Source: Yoonia sp. R2331 (GTDB lineage Bacteria; Pseudomonadota; Alphaproteobacteria; Rhodobacterales; Rhodobacteraceae). From it: DNA of 64,000 nt. Each line of letters opens with the position of its first letter. Within the stretch, counting starts at the first letter, position 1. This document shows positions 20,704 to 30,048 of the stretch, piece by piece. Location: assembly GCF_041103235.1 (NCBI RefSeq), contig NZ_JBGCUN010000001.1:682001-746000 (forward strand), in the 5' to 3' direction. The translations under genes were made by a program, and so were the position numbers. Below the pieces are notes generated by a model. The model was not told where the DNA came from and did no database searches. It saw nothing but the letters and a program-made list of their open reading frames with translations.

Positions 20704-21395
20704 CCGTCTGGCCCGTGCAGCACCTGCTGCGCGGCACCTGCGGCCACAAGATAAACGGACGTCACCATCAGCCCCCAATGCGCCCAGCTTTCAGGTGCAA
20801 AGTTGACCCAAGCGGCCCAGCCCGCAAAGATCACCCATGCAAAGGCCATCGGCAGCGTGATCATCCGCCACCGCGCGGTGCGTACCGGATGCACGAACTT
20901 CACCGGCAGAAACATCGCCAACGCCAGCACAGCAACAAGGATCAGGCAGATCGACCAATGCGGTTCCAGCGCGAACAGAACCAGCACTAGCATGTTCCAG
21001 CACCCCGGAAATCCGCGAAACGAATAATCGTTTGTTTTCATGCGCGTGTCGGCAAAATACAGCGCGCTGGCAAAGGTGATGATGATGATCGCAACCCAGC
21101 CCGACCAGCCATCCATCAGCCCACTTTCATAAAGCGCAAAAGCCGGGATAAAGACGTAGGTCAGGTAGTCGATGATCAGGTCCAGCAAGACTCCATCAAA
21201 GATCGGCGCATTGGTTTTGACATCGTATTTGCGGGCCAGCGGGCCGTCGATACCGTCCACGGCAAAAGCCACCACCAACCAGACAAACATCAGCGACCAA
21301 TTGCTGTCGACTGCGGCCAGCATCGCCAGCATCGCAAAGACGGCTCCCGACGCGGTCAGAAAGTGTACGAGTAGGGCTTTTTGGGAAAGTGTCAT
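20700..21395 (-). CDS. pcs: Phosphatidylcholine synthase
   Basis: This integral membrane CDP-alcohol phosphotransferase condenses CDP-diacylglycerol with choline to phosphatidylcholine. The 231-residue product has the family signature in a Pcs-like form: DGPLAR (about residues 50-55) then, after a spacer, GVLLDLIID with the two metal-binding Asp. Several transmembrane helices follow, including the conserved RGFPGCWNMLVLVLF. The length and lack of an extra N-terminal domain fit bacterial Pcs rather than phosphatidylglycerophosphate synthase. It is a single gene, convergent with the DMT transporter. Confidence 0.9.
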   Translation of the reverse strand: MTLSQKALLVHFLTASGAVFAMLAMLAAVDSNWSLMFVWLVVAFAVDGIDGPLARKYDVKTNAPIFDGVLLDLIIDYLTYVFIPAFALYESGLMDGWSGWVAIIIITFASALYFADTRMKTNDYSFRGFPGCWNMLVLVLFALEPHWSICLILVAVLALAMFLPVKFVHPVRTARWRMITLPMAFAWVIFAGWAAWVNFAPESWAHWGLMVTSVYLVAAGAAQQVLHGPDG

Positions 21396-21433
21396 TCAGG
21401 CGTGATGTCCGGTTTTAGGGGAAAGGGCAAGCC

Positions 21434-22348
21434 TCAGGCGCGCGGGTGGGCCTTGCTGTAGACCTCCATCAGGCGGGCGGTGTCAACGGCCGTATAGGCC
21501 TGTGTGGTCGACAATGAACTGTGGCCCAGCAATTCCTGAATGGCGCGAAGATCACCACCGGCGGTCAGCAGGTGGGTGGCAAAGCTGTGGCGCATCGCAT
21601 GCGGGGTTGCGGTAGCGGGCAGGCCAAGTTGCAAGCGCGCGCGCTCCATCACTTTTTGGACCATGCGCGGGTTCAGCGCACCGCCACGTGCCCCACGAAA
21701 CAGCGGGCCGTCAGGGACGGGGTCAAAGGGCGCAAGGTCGATGTAGGCTGCGACGGCCACGCGGGCAGGGCCGATGACCGGCACGATCCTTTCTTTCCCA
21801 CCCTTGCCGGTGATCCGCAGCGTGTCGGGCAGGGGGTAGTCTCGACCGGTTAGGCCCAAAGCTTCTGATATCCGCAGTCCGCAACCATACATCAGCGTGA
21901 CCACGGCGCTGTCACGTGCCGCGATCCAGCCTTCGGTGGCTTGCAATTCCACTGTGTCGATCATTGCGACGGCTGCGTCTTCGGCCAGCGGGCGGGGCAG
22001 CTTTTTCTGGAATTTGGGCGCGCGGGTGGATAGCACAGCTGTTGGTTCAAACCCTTCGCGTTCGGCCAGCCAGCGATAAAACGATTTCACCGCCGAGAGC
22101 TGCCGCGCAAGGCTGCGCGCGCCAACGCCACCAGCACGCGCACGCGCCATCCATGCGCGCATGTCACTGACAGTGATTTTCGCAATCGGGCCAAGCCCTT
22201 GCGCACCGCCATGGTGGTCCCCCATGAAGGCCAGAAACCCAAGCACATCTGCCTGATAGGCCTTCAGCGTGTTTTCCGCGGCCCCATCAATGGCGCGCGC
22301 ATGGTCAAGCCATTTCGACAGCGCATCAGTCAAGGCGGGGGCGATCAC
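21434..22348 (-). CDS. xerC: Tyrosine recombinase XerC
   Basis: XerC acts with XerD at the dif site to resolve chromosome dimers. The 304-residue product has a SAM-like N-terminal core-binding domain. Its catalytic domain carries R (GCGLRISEALGL), the HAMRHSFATHLL box, LGHSSLSTTQAY and the terminal Tyr nucleophile in that last motif. The GTG at 22348, four bases after the DUF484 stop codon, is preferred. An in-frame ATG at 22396 would overlap DUF484 and add residues unlike the family. The DUF484-xerC pair is a conserved arrangement. Confidence 0.93.
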   Translation of the reverse strand: MIAPALTDALSKWLDHARAIDGAAENTLKAYQADVLGFLAFMGDHHGGAQGLGPIAKITVSDMRAWMARARAGGVGARSLARQLSAVKSFYRWLAEREGFEPTAVLSTRAPKFQKKLPRPLAEDAAVAMIDTVELQATEGWIAARDSAVVTLMYGCGLRISEALGLTGRDYPLPDTLRITGKGGKERIVPVIGPARVAVAAYIDLAPFDPVPDGPLFRGARGGALNPRMVQKVMERARLQLGLPATATPHAMRHSFATHLLTAGGDLRAIQELLGHSSLSTTQAYTAVDTARLMEVYSKAHPRA

Positions 22349-22352
22349 CGGA

Positions 22353-23060
22353 TCACGCCAGCCAGCGCCGCATCGTGCGCTCAAAGACGCCCGCAAAGAA
22401 CGTCAGCAAATCGGTGCCCTGCTGCGGTGTGAACAAATGCGGGTCTTCGGACCCCATGACCAACATGCCGGGCAGGCGGCCTGCGCCAAAATCAAGTTTT
22501 AGACACGCCTCTGACCGCATGTAATCGGCCTTGTCGCCATAGATCTTCTGGTCCTGCGGTTTGACCTGTCGCAGTGTCACCTGCCGCACGGGCACATCAC
22601 GGCCACGGGTCACGTAGGCGTCGCAATAGCCCGGTTCGGCCACCGACAGCACATCGCCCATCTTGGCCACTGCAGGGTCTTCGCCTGCTTCCTGGCTTTC
22701 CAGAACAAGCTTCATCACATCAACCCGCAGGGTATCGGCCACGTCGCCTTTCAGGTCATGCAAAAAGACCTCAAATTTCGTTGCATCCAGCAGGCGCAGC
22801 ACGGCGCGATGCACCTGATTGGTCCCGGCAAGGTTCTCGTATGCGGCTGCAATCACCGAGCGGTGCGTGTCTTCCAGACGATCCAATCGCGCCTCGAGCC
22901 GTTCCATCGCGATGCCGCGCAGATCGACGATATTGCCGCCCATCGCCTGTTCGTTTGCGGCGACAAGGGCCTTCATAATGTCCTGGTCGTCCAGCAAAAG
23001 ATCGGGGTCAGCAATAATGCGGTCACGGACGTTGCCGTCCATTAGGGGTGTTTTTGTCAT
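22353..23060 (-). CDS. DUF484-family protein
   Basis: The 235-residue cytoplasmic protein belongs to the DUF484 (PF04340) family, a GAF-like fold almost always found just upstream of xerC, as here (four bases). Visible features are an N-terminal helix with RDRIIADPDLLLDDQDIMKALVAA and a central coiled region around residues 40-75. The C-terminal sensor-like half includes GMLVMGSEDPHLFTPQQGTDLLTFF. Its biochemical role is not established; the neighbourhood points to chromosome segregation. Confidence 0.88.
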   Translation of the reverse strand: MTKTPLMDGNVRDRIIADPDLLLDDQDIMKALVAANEQAMGGNIVDLRGIAMERLEARLDRLEDTHRSVIAAAYENLAGTNQVHRAVLRLLDATKFEVFLHDLKGDVADTLRVDVMKLVLESQEAGEDPAVAKMGDVLSVAEPGYCDAYVTRGRDVPVRQVTLRQVKPQDQKIYGDKADYMRSEACLKLDFGAGRLPGMLVMGSEDPHLFTPQQGTDLLTFFAGVFERTMRRWLA

Positions 23061-23329
23061 GTTGCCTGCTCAAGCGATTTGTTTTGCAAATCATACCATA
23101 CCAAACGGGCCGGTCAGCACGTTTTTGTGGAAAACTGTCAGGTGCGGCTTTTGAGTCAAATGCAGCGTTCCGGGTGATGCACAAGCCATGCACATCGCAG
23201 CTGCATCCTATGCATACCTTTTCCCGAGGTCCCCAACATCCGCGCCCCACTTGACGCCGCCGCTGGCACAGCACACTACTGAACCCCACTCCCGGGCGCG
23301 GCGTCGCCTGCCAGCAGCAGGAGCAGCTG

Positions 23330-25630
23330 ATGAAATTCCGTTTCCCCATCGTGATCATTGACGAGGATTTTCGGTCTGACAATTCGTCAGGCTTTGGCAT
23401 CCGCGCCGTCGCCGAAGCGATCGAAAAGGAGGGGTTCGAGGTGCTCGGGGCTACGACCTATGGCGATCTGTCGCAATTTGCCCAGCAGCAATCCCGCGCC
23501 AGCGCCTTTGTGCTGTCGATTGATGACGAAGAATTCACACCGGGGCCGGAACTGGACCCTGCCGTTCTGAACCTGCGCAATTTCATCGAAGAGGTGCGCT
23601 GGAAAAACGAAGACGTGCCGATCTATATCTATGGCGAGACCAAGACCAGCCGCCATTTGCCAAACGACATCTTGCGCGAATTGCATGGCTTCATCCATAT
23701 GTTCGAGGATACGCCCGAATTTGTCGCTCGCCACATCGCGCGTGAGGCAAAGGCTTATCTGGAAAGCATCCAGCCGCCGTTCTTCAAGGCGCTTTTGGAC
23801 TATGCCGAAGACGGGTCTTACTCGTGGCATTGTCCAGGACATTCCGGTGGCGTGGCCTTCCTCAAGAGTCCGATTGGGCAGATGTATCATCAGTTCTACG
23901 GCGAAAATATGTTGCGGGCGGATGTCTGCAATGCGGTGGAAGAGTTGGGGCAGCTGTTGGACCACAACGGCGCGATCGGCGCGTCCGAACGAAATGCGGC
24001 GCGGATTTTCAACGCCGATCATTGTTTCTTTGTGACCAATGGCACCAGCACCTCTAACAAGATGGTCTGGCACCATACTGTAGCTCCCGGTGACGTGGTG
24101 ATCGTTGATCGCAATTGCCACAAGTCGATCCTGCACAGCATCATCATGACCGGGGCAATCCCGGTGTTCCTCAAACCCACGCGCAATCATTTTGGCATTA
24201 TCGGCCCGATCCAGAAGGCAGAGTTCGAGGTTGAAGCGATCAAGGCGAAGATGGCCGAACATCCGCTGCTGGCAGGGCGTGATCTAACGGCGATCAAGCC
24301 GCGTATCCTGACGCTGACGCAATCGACGTATGACGGGGTGCTTTATAACACCGAAGTCATCAAGGACATGCTCGACGGTTATATCGACAACCTGCACTTT
24401 GACGAAGCCTGGCTGCCGCATGCCGCCTTTCACCCGTTTTACGGCACCTATCACGCGATGGGGCGCAAACGGGAACGCCCCCGGCATTCCGTGACCTACG
24501 CCACGCAGTCCATCCACAAATTGCTGGCCGGGATCAGTCAGGCCAGTCACGTTCTGGTGCAGGACAGTCAGGACACCAAGCTGGACAGGCACCTCTTTAA
24601 TGAGGCCTATTTGATGCACACATCGACCAGTCCGCAGTATAGCATCATTGCCAGTTGCGATGTGGCTGCCGCCATGATGGAGCCGCCGGGTGGGCGCGCG
24701 CTGGTCGAGGAAAGCCTGCTGGAATCCTTCGATTTCCGCCGGGCCATGCGCAAGGTTGATGACGAATACGGCGCGGATGACTGGTGGTTTAAGGTCTGGG
24801 GCCCTGAAGAGCTGGCGCTGGACGAAGACGGCGTTGAAAGCCCTGAAAACTGGGTGCTGCGACGGACCGATGCGGATGGCGTGCAAAAGGCTGACGGCGA
24901 AGAATCCTGGCATGCCTTTGGCGATATGGAACGCGGGTTTAACCTGCTTGATCCGATCAAGGCCACGCTGATCACGCCGGGTTTGAACATCGATGGACGG
25001 TTTGAAGAAACAGGGATCCCTGCGTCTATTGTGACTAAATACCTGGCCGAACACGGCGTGGTGGTCGAAAAGACCGGGCTTTACAGCTTTTTCATCCTGT
25101 TCACGATTGGCATCACCAAGGGGCGGTGGAATTCGCTGCTGACCGAATTGCAGCAGTTCAAGGATGACTTCGACAAGAACCAGCCGATGTGGCGCTGCAT
25201 GCCTGATTTCTGCAAGCAACAGCCGCGCTATGAAGGCATGGGGCTGCGCGACCTGTGTCAGCACGTGCACGCACTTTATGCCAAATACGATGTCGCGATC
25301 CTGTCGACCGAAATGTACTTGAGTGATGTGACACCGGTGATGACGCCGGGCGATGCTTTTGCCTGCATTGCGGGACGTAAAACGGAACGGGTGGCAATTG
25401 ATGATCTGGAAGGCCGAGTGACCACCAGTCTGGTCACGCCCTATCCGCCCGGCATCCCGCTTCTAATCCCCGGTGAGGTCTTTAACACCCGGATCGTGGA
25501 CTATCTGAAGTTCAACCGCGCCTTTTCCCGCGAATGTCCGGGGTTCGAGACGGATATCCACGGGCTGGTGCTTGAGGCGGATGAAGACGGCGTCGTCCAG
25601 CATTACGCTGATTGCGTGGCTCTGGGGTAG
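23330..25630 (+). CDS. Arginine/lysine/ornithine decarboxylase (PLP fold I)
   Basis: The 766-residue product is a full-length Orn/Lys/Arg decarboxylase. It has an N-terminal response-regulator-like wing domain (about 1-140) and a major PLP domain with HCPGHSGG and FVTNGTSTSNKMVWH. HFDEAWLPHAAFHPF follows, and the Schiff-base lysine lies in SIHKLLAG near residue 396. The C-terminal domain includes DVTPVMTPGDAF and LVTPYPPGIPLLIPGE. The precise amino acid cannot be fixed; the length is closest to arginine decarboxylase. The amine product could feed the homospermidine synthase encoded at 11.4 kb. AGGAGCAG lies just before the ATG. The 269-base gap upstream shows no other gene. Confidence 0.9.
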   Translation: MKFRFPIVIIDEDFRSDNSSGFGIRAVAEAIEKEGFEVLGATTYGDLSQFAQQQSRASAFVLSIDDEEFTPGPELDPAVLNLRNFIEEVRWKNEDVPIYIYGETKTSRHLPNDILRELHGFIHMFEDTPEFVARHIAREAKAYLESIQPPFFKALLDYAEDGSYSWHCPGHSGGVAFLKSPIGQMYHQFYGENMLRADVCNAVEELGQLLDHNGAIGASERNAARIFNADHCFFVTNGTSTSNKMVWHHTVAPGDVVIVDRNCHKSILHSIIMTGAIPVFLKPTRNHFGIIGPIQKAEFEVEAIKAKMAEHPLLAGRDLTAIKPRILTLTQSTYDGVLYNTEVIKDMLDGYIDNLHFDEAWLPHAAFHPFYGTYHAMGRKRERPRHSVTYATQSIHKLLAGISQASHVLVQDSQDTKLDRHLFNEAYLMHTSTSPQYSIIASCDVAAAMMEPPGGRALVEESLLESFDFRRAMRKVDDEYGADDWWFKVWGPEELALDEDGVESPENWVLRRTDADGVQKADGEESWHAFGDMERGFNLLDPIKATLITPGLNIDGRFEETGIPASIVTKYLAEHGVVVEKTGLYSFFILFTIGITKGRWNSLLTELQQFKDDFDKNQPMWRCMPDFCKQQPRYEGMGLRDLCQHVHALYAKYDVAILSTEMYLSDVTPVMTPGDAFACIAGRKTERVAIDDLEGRVTTSLVTPYPPGIPLLIPGEVFNTRIVDYLKFNRAFSRECPGFETDIHGLVLEADEDGVVQHYADCVALG

Positions 25631-25632
25631 GT

Positions 25633-25661
25633 GTCGCCCACGGCGCTACGCGGCGGGCGAC
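25633..25661. terminator. Hairpin between convergent genes
   Basis: GTCGCCC and GGGCGAC form a perfect 7-base stem around a loop that can pair further. It lies three bases after the decarboxylase stop, and CTTTT follows on the plus strand. It probably ends the decarboxylase transcript and may slow transcription from the opposite side. Confidence 0.55.
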
Positions 25662-25678
25662 CGGGCCGCTTTTGCATG

Positions 25679-26332
25679 TTAGAGGATCTTGATGCCGGCC
25701 TTTTCGACGTCAGCCATGAAGCCTGCTAGACCTTTGTCAGTCAGCACATGGTTTGCCATCGCCTTAATCACGCCCGGAGGTGCGGTTGCCACGTCTGCAC
25801 CGATCTTGGCGCATTCTGACATATGGTTGGCCGACCGGATCGAGGCCGCAAGGATCTGGGTGTCAAAGCCATAGTTGTCATAGATGGTGCGAATGTCCTC
25901 GATCAGTTCCAGACCGTCGGTGTTGATATCATCAAGACGCCCGATGAAGGGGCTGATGAAGGTGGCCCCGGCCTTGGCGGCGAGCAGCGCCTGATTGGCG
26001 GAAAAACACAGGGTGACATTGACCATGGTGCCTTCGTCGCTCAGCGCCTTGCAGGTTTGCAGACCGGCCCAGGTGAGCGGCACTTTGACCGCGATGTTGT
26101 CTGCGATCTTGGCCAGCTTGCGGCCTTCGGCCAGCATGGTGTCAGCGTCAAGGGCCACAACCTCGGCCGAGACGGGGCCGTCCACGATGTCGCAAATTTC
26201 CTTCGTTACTTCGAGGATATCGCGGCCCGATTTGGCGATCAGCGAGGGGTTGGTAGTGACCCCATCGACCATGCCCAATGCGTGCAGTTCCTTGATGGCG
26301 TCAATTTCGGCCGTGTCGACGAAAAATTTCAT
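25679..26332 (-). CDS. Transaldolase / fructose-6-phosphate aldolase family
   Basis: The 217-residue product is a short-type transaldolase of the TalC/Fsa subfamily, a TIM barrel. [16 protein letters not shown] opens it, followed by [11 protein letters not shown] and the catalytic lysine in [43 protein letters not shown] and [27 protein letters not shown] follow. Transaldolase moves a dihydroxyacetone unit between sugar phosphates; Fsa performs only the aldol step. Members of this size can do either, so I do not fix the symbol. It is a single gene divergent from priA. Confidence 0.92.
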   Translation of the reverse strand: MKFFVDTAEIDAIKELHALGMVDGVTTNPSLIAKSGRDILEVTKEICDIVDGPVSAEVVALDADTMLAEGRKLAKIADNIAVKVPLTWAGLQTCKALSDEGTMVNVTLCFSANQALLAAKAGATFISPFIGRLDDINTDGLELIEDIRTIYDNYGFDTQILAASIRSANHMSECAKIGADVATAPPGVIKAMANHVLTDKGLAGFMADVEKAGIKIL

Positions 26333-26424
26333 GGGTCTCTCCCGGGCATGTGTTGGCGGTTGCGACAGGCTTTACCTCATGACGCGCCGGTCCGAAAGCC
26401 CCGCAGGCGCGCAGCGGTGCGTCA

Positions 26425-26493
26425 ATTTCTTGCAAAGAAATAGGCAGCAAATCCTCGCAGAGGATTTGCATACAGACTTTCGTCGAAAGTCTG
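26425..26493. repeat. Cluster of three short-loop hairpins
   Basis: Three perfect inverted repeats follow one another with 3-base loops. They are ATTTCTT-GCA-AAGAAAT (26425-26441), GCAAATCCTC-GCA-GAGGATTTGC (26447-26469) and CAGACTTTC-GTC-GAAAGTCTG (26473-26493). They lie in the gap between the transaldolase-family gene and priA, about 90 bases before priA. No T-run follows, so they are not ordinary terminators. A mosaic repetitive element or a structured leader is more likely. Confidence 0.7.
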
Positions 26494-26578
26494 ATGCCCG
26501 CTACGTTTCGGGGGTGGTTGATCTTGCGGGTCCGGGGTGATTGCCCTTAACTGACCACTCTGCCAGACCGGACTTTGC

Positions 26579-28771
26579 ATGCCCCTGACCCATTTCAACG
26601 AAGGCGACCTGATCGGTGTGCTGACGACCCAGCCGATTGACCGGGTGCTGGACTACAAGGCGCCCGAGGGCGGGTGTTTTTTGGGGGCCTTCGTCGAGGT
26701 GCCGCTGGGCCCGCGCAAGGTGATGGGCGTGGTCTGGGGGCCTGGCAAGGGCGACTGGGACATCTCAAAGGTGCGTAGCGCCTATCGGGTGCTGGATGTC
26801 GCACCGATGCGGGACGAGATGATGGCATTCCTGGCCCGTGCCGCCGATTACACGCTGACGCCGATGTCCGCGATGCTGCGTCTGGCGACCCGCGCCCCGG
26901 GGCTGGGTGACCCACCGTCGATGCGCAAGGTTTACCGGCTGGGCGATCAGGACCCCAACCGTGTCACCGCCGCTCGGACCAAGGTGCTTGAGGTCCTGCG
27001 CGACTACGGCGGGCTGTCGTTCACGCTGAGGGAAGTGGCCGAGATGGCCGGCGTCGGCACCTCTGTCGTCAAGGGGCTGGTCAAACTGGGCGCTGTTGCC
27101 GAAGAGGACGCACCACGCGACACTGCTTATCCGCGCCTCGACCCGGACTATGGCGGCAAGGACCTGACAGCGGATCAGCTTGCAGGTGCCAAGGTCCTGC
27201 GCGAGGCAGTCGGGTCCGGCACCTATGGCACCACCTTGCTGAAAGGCGTGACCGGATCTGGCAAGACCGAGGTCTACCTTGAAGCGGTGGCCGCCTGTCT
27301 GCGCAAGGGGCGGCAGGCGCTGGTGCTCTTGCCCGAAATCGCATTGACCGGGGAATTCATCGACCGGGTCGAGGCGCGGTTTGGGATGAAGCCAGCCGAA
27401 TGGCATTCCGGCGTGACCGCGACCGAGCGGCGGCGCTGCTGGCGCATGGTCGGGCAGGGGGATGCGCAATTGATCGTGGGCGCGCGGTCAGCGCTGTTTC
27501 TGCCCTATCGCGATCTGGGGTTGATCGTCGTCGATGAAGAACACGACACATCTTACAAACAAGAGGACGGCGTCCTTTATAACGCCCGCGATATGGCCGT
27601 TCTGCGCGCCTCGCTGAATGGTGCGCAAGTGGTGCTGGCCTCTGCCACGCCCAGCCTGGAAAGTTGGGCCAATGTCGAGGCGGGCAAATACGCGCGGCTG
27701 GAACTGACCAGCCGGTTTGGCGCGGCGGTCATGCCCAAGATGGCCGCGATTGACATGCGTGTCGAAGACCTGCCCGGCGGCAAATGGGTCTCGCCCACGT
27801 TGCAAGGTGCTGTCCGCGCCCGGTTGGACAAGAACGAACAATCGCTGATCTTTCTCAACCGCCGTGGCTATGCGCCAATCACGTTGTGCCGGGCCTGCGG
27901 GCATCAGATCGGTTGCGATCAATGTGACGCGCGCATGGTTGAGCACCGGTTCCTCAAGCGGCTGATGTGCCACCAATGCGGTGAGACCAAACCGATGCCC
28001 ACTATCTGCCCCCATTGCGAGGCAGAGGACCGGTTGTCTGCCGTTGGTCCGGGGGTGGAACGCATGGGCGAGGAGGTCACAGACCTCTTCCCCGATGCAA
28101 AGGTCGTCGTGCTGTCGAGTGACCTTTATGGTTCTGCCCGCGCGATGAAGGCACATATCGCAGAGATTGCCGAAGGCGGGGCTGATATCATCATCGGCAC
28201 GCAGCTTGTCGCCAAAGGGCATAACTTTCCCAAGCTCACCCTTGTTGGCGTCATCGACGCGGATCTGGGGTTGCAAGGGTCCGATTTGCGGGCCGCTGAA
28301 CGGACCTTTCAACTGATGCGGCAGGTGGCCGGACGTGCCGGCCGGGCCGAAGCACCGGGTGAGGCGCTGATGCAGACCTATCAACCCGAACACGCGGTGA
28401 TCCAGGCGATCATTGCGGGCGATGAAGAACAATTCTGGGCGGCCGAAGCGGCTGAGCGCAAGGCGGCGGGCGTGCCACCCTACGGACGGATGGCGGGGAT
28501 CGTGCTGAGCAGCCCCAATGTGCAAGAGGTCTTTGATCTGGGATCAGAGATGGCCCGGCGCGACGGACCATTGCGCGCGATTGGGGCACAGGTCTTTGGT
28601 CCCGCACCTGCGCCGATTGCGCGGATCAGAGGGCGGCACCGGGTGCGGTTACTGGTGAAGGCCGAAAAGACCGCCCCTTTGCAAAAGGCGCTGGCCGACT
28701 GGGCCGGACAATTTCGCCTACCCAATAACCTGCGGCTGTCGATCGATATTGATCCGCAGAGTTTTTATTAG
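26579..28771 (+). CDS. priA: Primosomal replication restart helicase PriA
   Basis: This 3'-5' helicase recognises stalled forks and reloads the replisome. The 730-residue product has an N-terminal 3'-OH-binding domain. Walker A GVTGSGKTEVYL lies near residue 223 and a DEEH box near 319. The zinc-binding region has four Cys pairs (CRACG, CDQC, CHQC, CPHC). GTQLVAKGHNFPKLTLVGV and QVAGRAGRAEAPGE are the C-terminal helicase motifs. The length is normal for alphaproteobacterial PriA. It is preceded by the hairpin cluster and appears to be monocistronic. Confidence 0.96.
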   Translation: MPLTHFNEGDLIGVLTTQPIDRVLDYKAPEGGCFLGAFVEVPLGPRKVMGVVWGPGKGDWDISKVRSAYRVLDVAPMRDEMMAFLARAADYTLTPMSAMLRLATRAPGLGDPPSMRKVYRLGDQDPNRVTAARTKVLEVLRDYGGLSFTLREVAEMAGVGTSVVKGLVKLGAVAEEDAPRDTAYPRLDPDYGGKDLTADQLAGAKVLREAVGSGTYGTTLLKGVTGSGKTEVYLEAVAACLRKGRQALVLLPEIALTGEFIDRVEARFGMKPAEWHSGVTATERRRCWRMVGQGDAQLIVGARSALFLPYRDLGLIVVDEEHDTSYKQEDGVLYNARDMAVLRASLNGAQVVLASATPSLESWANVEAGKYARLELTSRFGAAVMPKMAAIDMRVEDLPGGKWVSPTLQGAVRARLDKNEQSLIFLNRRGYAPITLCRACGHQIGCDQCDARMVEHRFLKRLMCHQCGETKPMPTICPHCEAEDRLSAVGPGVERMGEEVTDLFPDAKVVVLSSDLYGSARAMKAHIAEIAEGGADIIIGTQLVAKGHNFPKLTLVGVIDADLGLQGSDLRAAERTFQLMRQVAGRAGRAEAPGEALMQTYQPEHAVIQAIIAGDEEQFWAAEAAERKAAGVPPYGRMAGIVLSSPNVQEVFDLGSEMARRDGPLRAIGAQVFGPAPAPIARIRGRHRVRLLVKAEKTAPLQKALADWAGQFRLPNNLRLSIDIDPQSFY

Positions 28772-28938
28772 GGTGCGGCGAAGGTTTGCTGAGAGCCCAA
28801 AGTGACGGATGCTGCAACTGCTCGGTGCCGGTTTTGGCATTAAAAGAAAAATTGGCCGCCCGAGTTTTTGGTGACCATTGCAGAGCAATTTGGACGACGT
28901 TTGATGCGTCAGTTGTTCAACAATCTGTTCAATGAAAC

Positions 28939-28962
28939 AAAAAAGACGGCCCGAGAGCCGCC
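28939..28962 (-). terminator. Terminator of the VPLPA-type protein gene
   Basis: On the minus strand GGCGGC pairs with GCCGTC (one G-U) around TCTCGG and runs into six T. It lies 27 bases after the stop of the gene at 28989-29660. Confidence 0.75.
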
Positions 28963-28988
28963 TTTCCCATAACAAATAATTCGTTCTT

Positions 28989-29660
28989 CTAAGACGTCTT
29001 CCGGCGCCGCATTGCGGCCATGCCACCCATGGAAGCCAACACCAGCCAACCCGTTGCGGGCAAGGGGACAGCGGCCGGTGGAGCGACGCTGTCATCGAAG
29101 GTCAGCGAGATATCGTCGATGCCATAGTCGTTCCCGCCGAACCCGATGCTTGTTTCGATAAACGACAAGGCAAATGTCCCGGTGGCGCTGGCCACAAATG
29201 TTGATCCAAAGGACTGGAACGTCGCCGGACTGCCTGTGGATGCCGTCGCATTCAGGATTTCCGCACCATCAAACTGGATCGACAACTGCCCTGCGGGAGA
29301 GGGCACTGTCGTCGTACCGCCCAGCAAGAACGAAAACGAATATTCGGTTCCGGATATGACAGCGATGTCCTGCGACCACACTGTCGGAAGTGCATTCTGG
29401 TTTCCACCATTGATGGCGATAAAGTTGCCGTCCTGAGGAAGGAGCCCGAAATAGTTACTGTTGAGGATCGAAAACTGCGCAAGCCCTGGAGTACCTCCCC
29501 CGGCATCCGTGAAATCCGATGTAAAACCGGCTGAACCTGCAGAGAAATCTCCGTTTGTCACCAATTCAACCGTCGCGGCAGAGACCGATGTGGCCCCGAA
29601 TAAAGCGACGGCGCAGGTGGCTGATCGCAGCATCGTTCCAAATGTGAGTCTAAAAGTCAT
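28989..29660 (-). CDS. Exported protein with VPLPA C-terminal sorting signal
   Basis: The 223-residue product has a signal peptide (LRSATCAVALFGATSVSAA). A beta-sandwich-like body opens with VELVTNGDFSAG, a pattern frequent in exosortase substrates with carbohydrate-binding-like domains. The tail is VPLPATGWLVLASMGGMAAMRRRK, the VPLPA-CTERM signal with helix and basic end. It is probably anchored or released at the surface by an exosortase encoded elsewhere. The ATG at 29660 is chosen because the signal peptide starts there; the longer open frame upstream encodes an implausible Arg-rich lead. It has its own terminator and resembles the gene at 10.5 kb only in the sorting signal. Confidence 0.87.
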   Translation of the reverse strand: MTFRLTFGTMLRSATCAVALFGATSVSAATVELVTNGDFSAGSAGFTSDFTDAGGGTPGLAQFSILNSNYFGLLPQDGNFIAINGGNQNALPTVWSQDIAVISGTEYSFSFLLGGTTTVPSPAGQLSIQFDGAEILNATASTGSPATFQSFGSTFVASATGTFALSFIETSIGFGGNDYGIDDISLTFDDSVAPPAAVPLPATGWLVLASMGGMAAMRRRKTS

Positions 29661-30048
29661 AAGCGTTCCATACTTCCGAAGTAACCATACAATGAAGCGA
29701 CTTGGCGCCGCATGCACGCGACGCTGCACGATGGAAGTTGCAGGGGTCAATCTTAACCTGCTTGGCTTTGCATTTTGAAAAATCGATATTCGGGGGTTTG
29801 GGCGTCGCCGAAATGGGCGGCCATATTTGTGTTTATACTTCAATACGGTAGTGGGTGGGTCGCTCTGTCTGGCGCGACCTGCGCGGTAAATTTTTCAAAT
29901 TGAAAATCCGACAAAATGTATAGGTGCTCTCCCGCTTGAGATCGCAAGGCGAATCGGCATTCTATGGCCTTATCAATGATGAATGGAACTTGGCCCAACC
30001 GTGTTGGGATGACGAAGTCCTATGAGCGACGGTGTTTGGTAGAAAGCT
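29661..30048. other. Intergenic region between divergent genes (388 bases)
   Basis: No gene is evident. This A+T-richer stretch must hold the promoters of the VPLPA-type gene (minus) and the TetR gene (plus). The one clear signal is a 15-base palindrome at 29892-29906. A short open frame from 29964 overlaps the TetR start in another frame and looks spurious. Confidence 0.55.
29892..29906. promoter_or_regulatory. Palindrome TTTTCAA-A-TTGAAAA
   Basis: This perfect 7-base inverted repeat around one base lies 142 bases upstream of the TetR-type gene. TetR regulators usually bind such sites near their own promoters, so it is a candidate operator. The distance is larger than usual and the A+T richness raises the chance of coincidence. 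Confidence 0.3.

Noticed and set aside
21434-22348. The tyrosine recombinase as a marker of an integrative element.
   Set aside because: It matches XerC in motifs and has the conserved DUF484 partner; no attachment repeats or phage genes are near.
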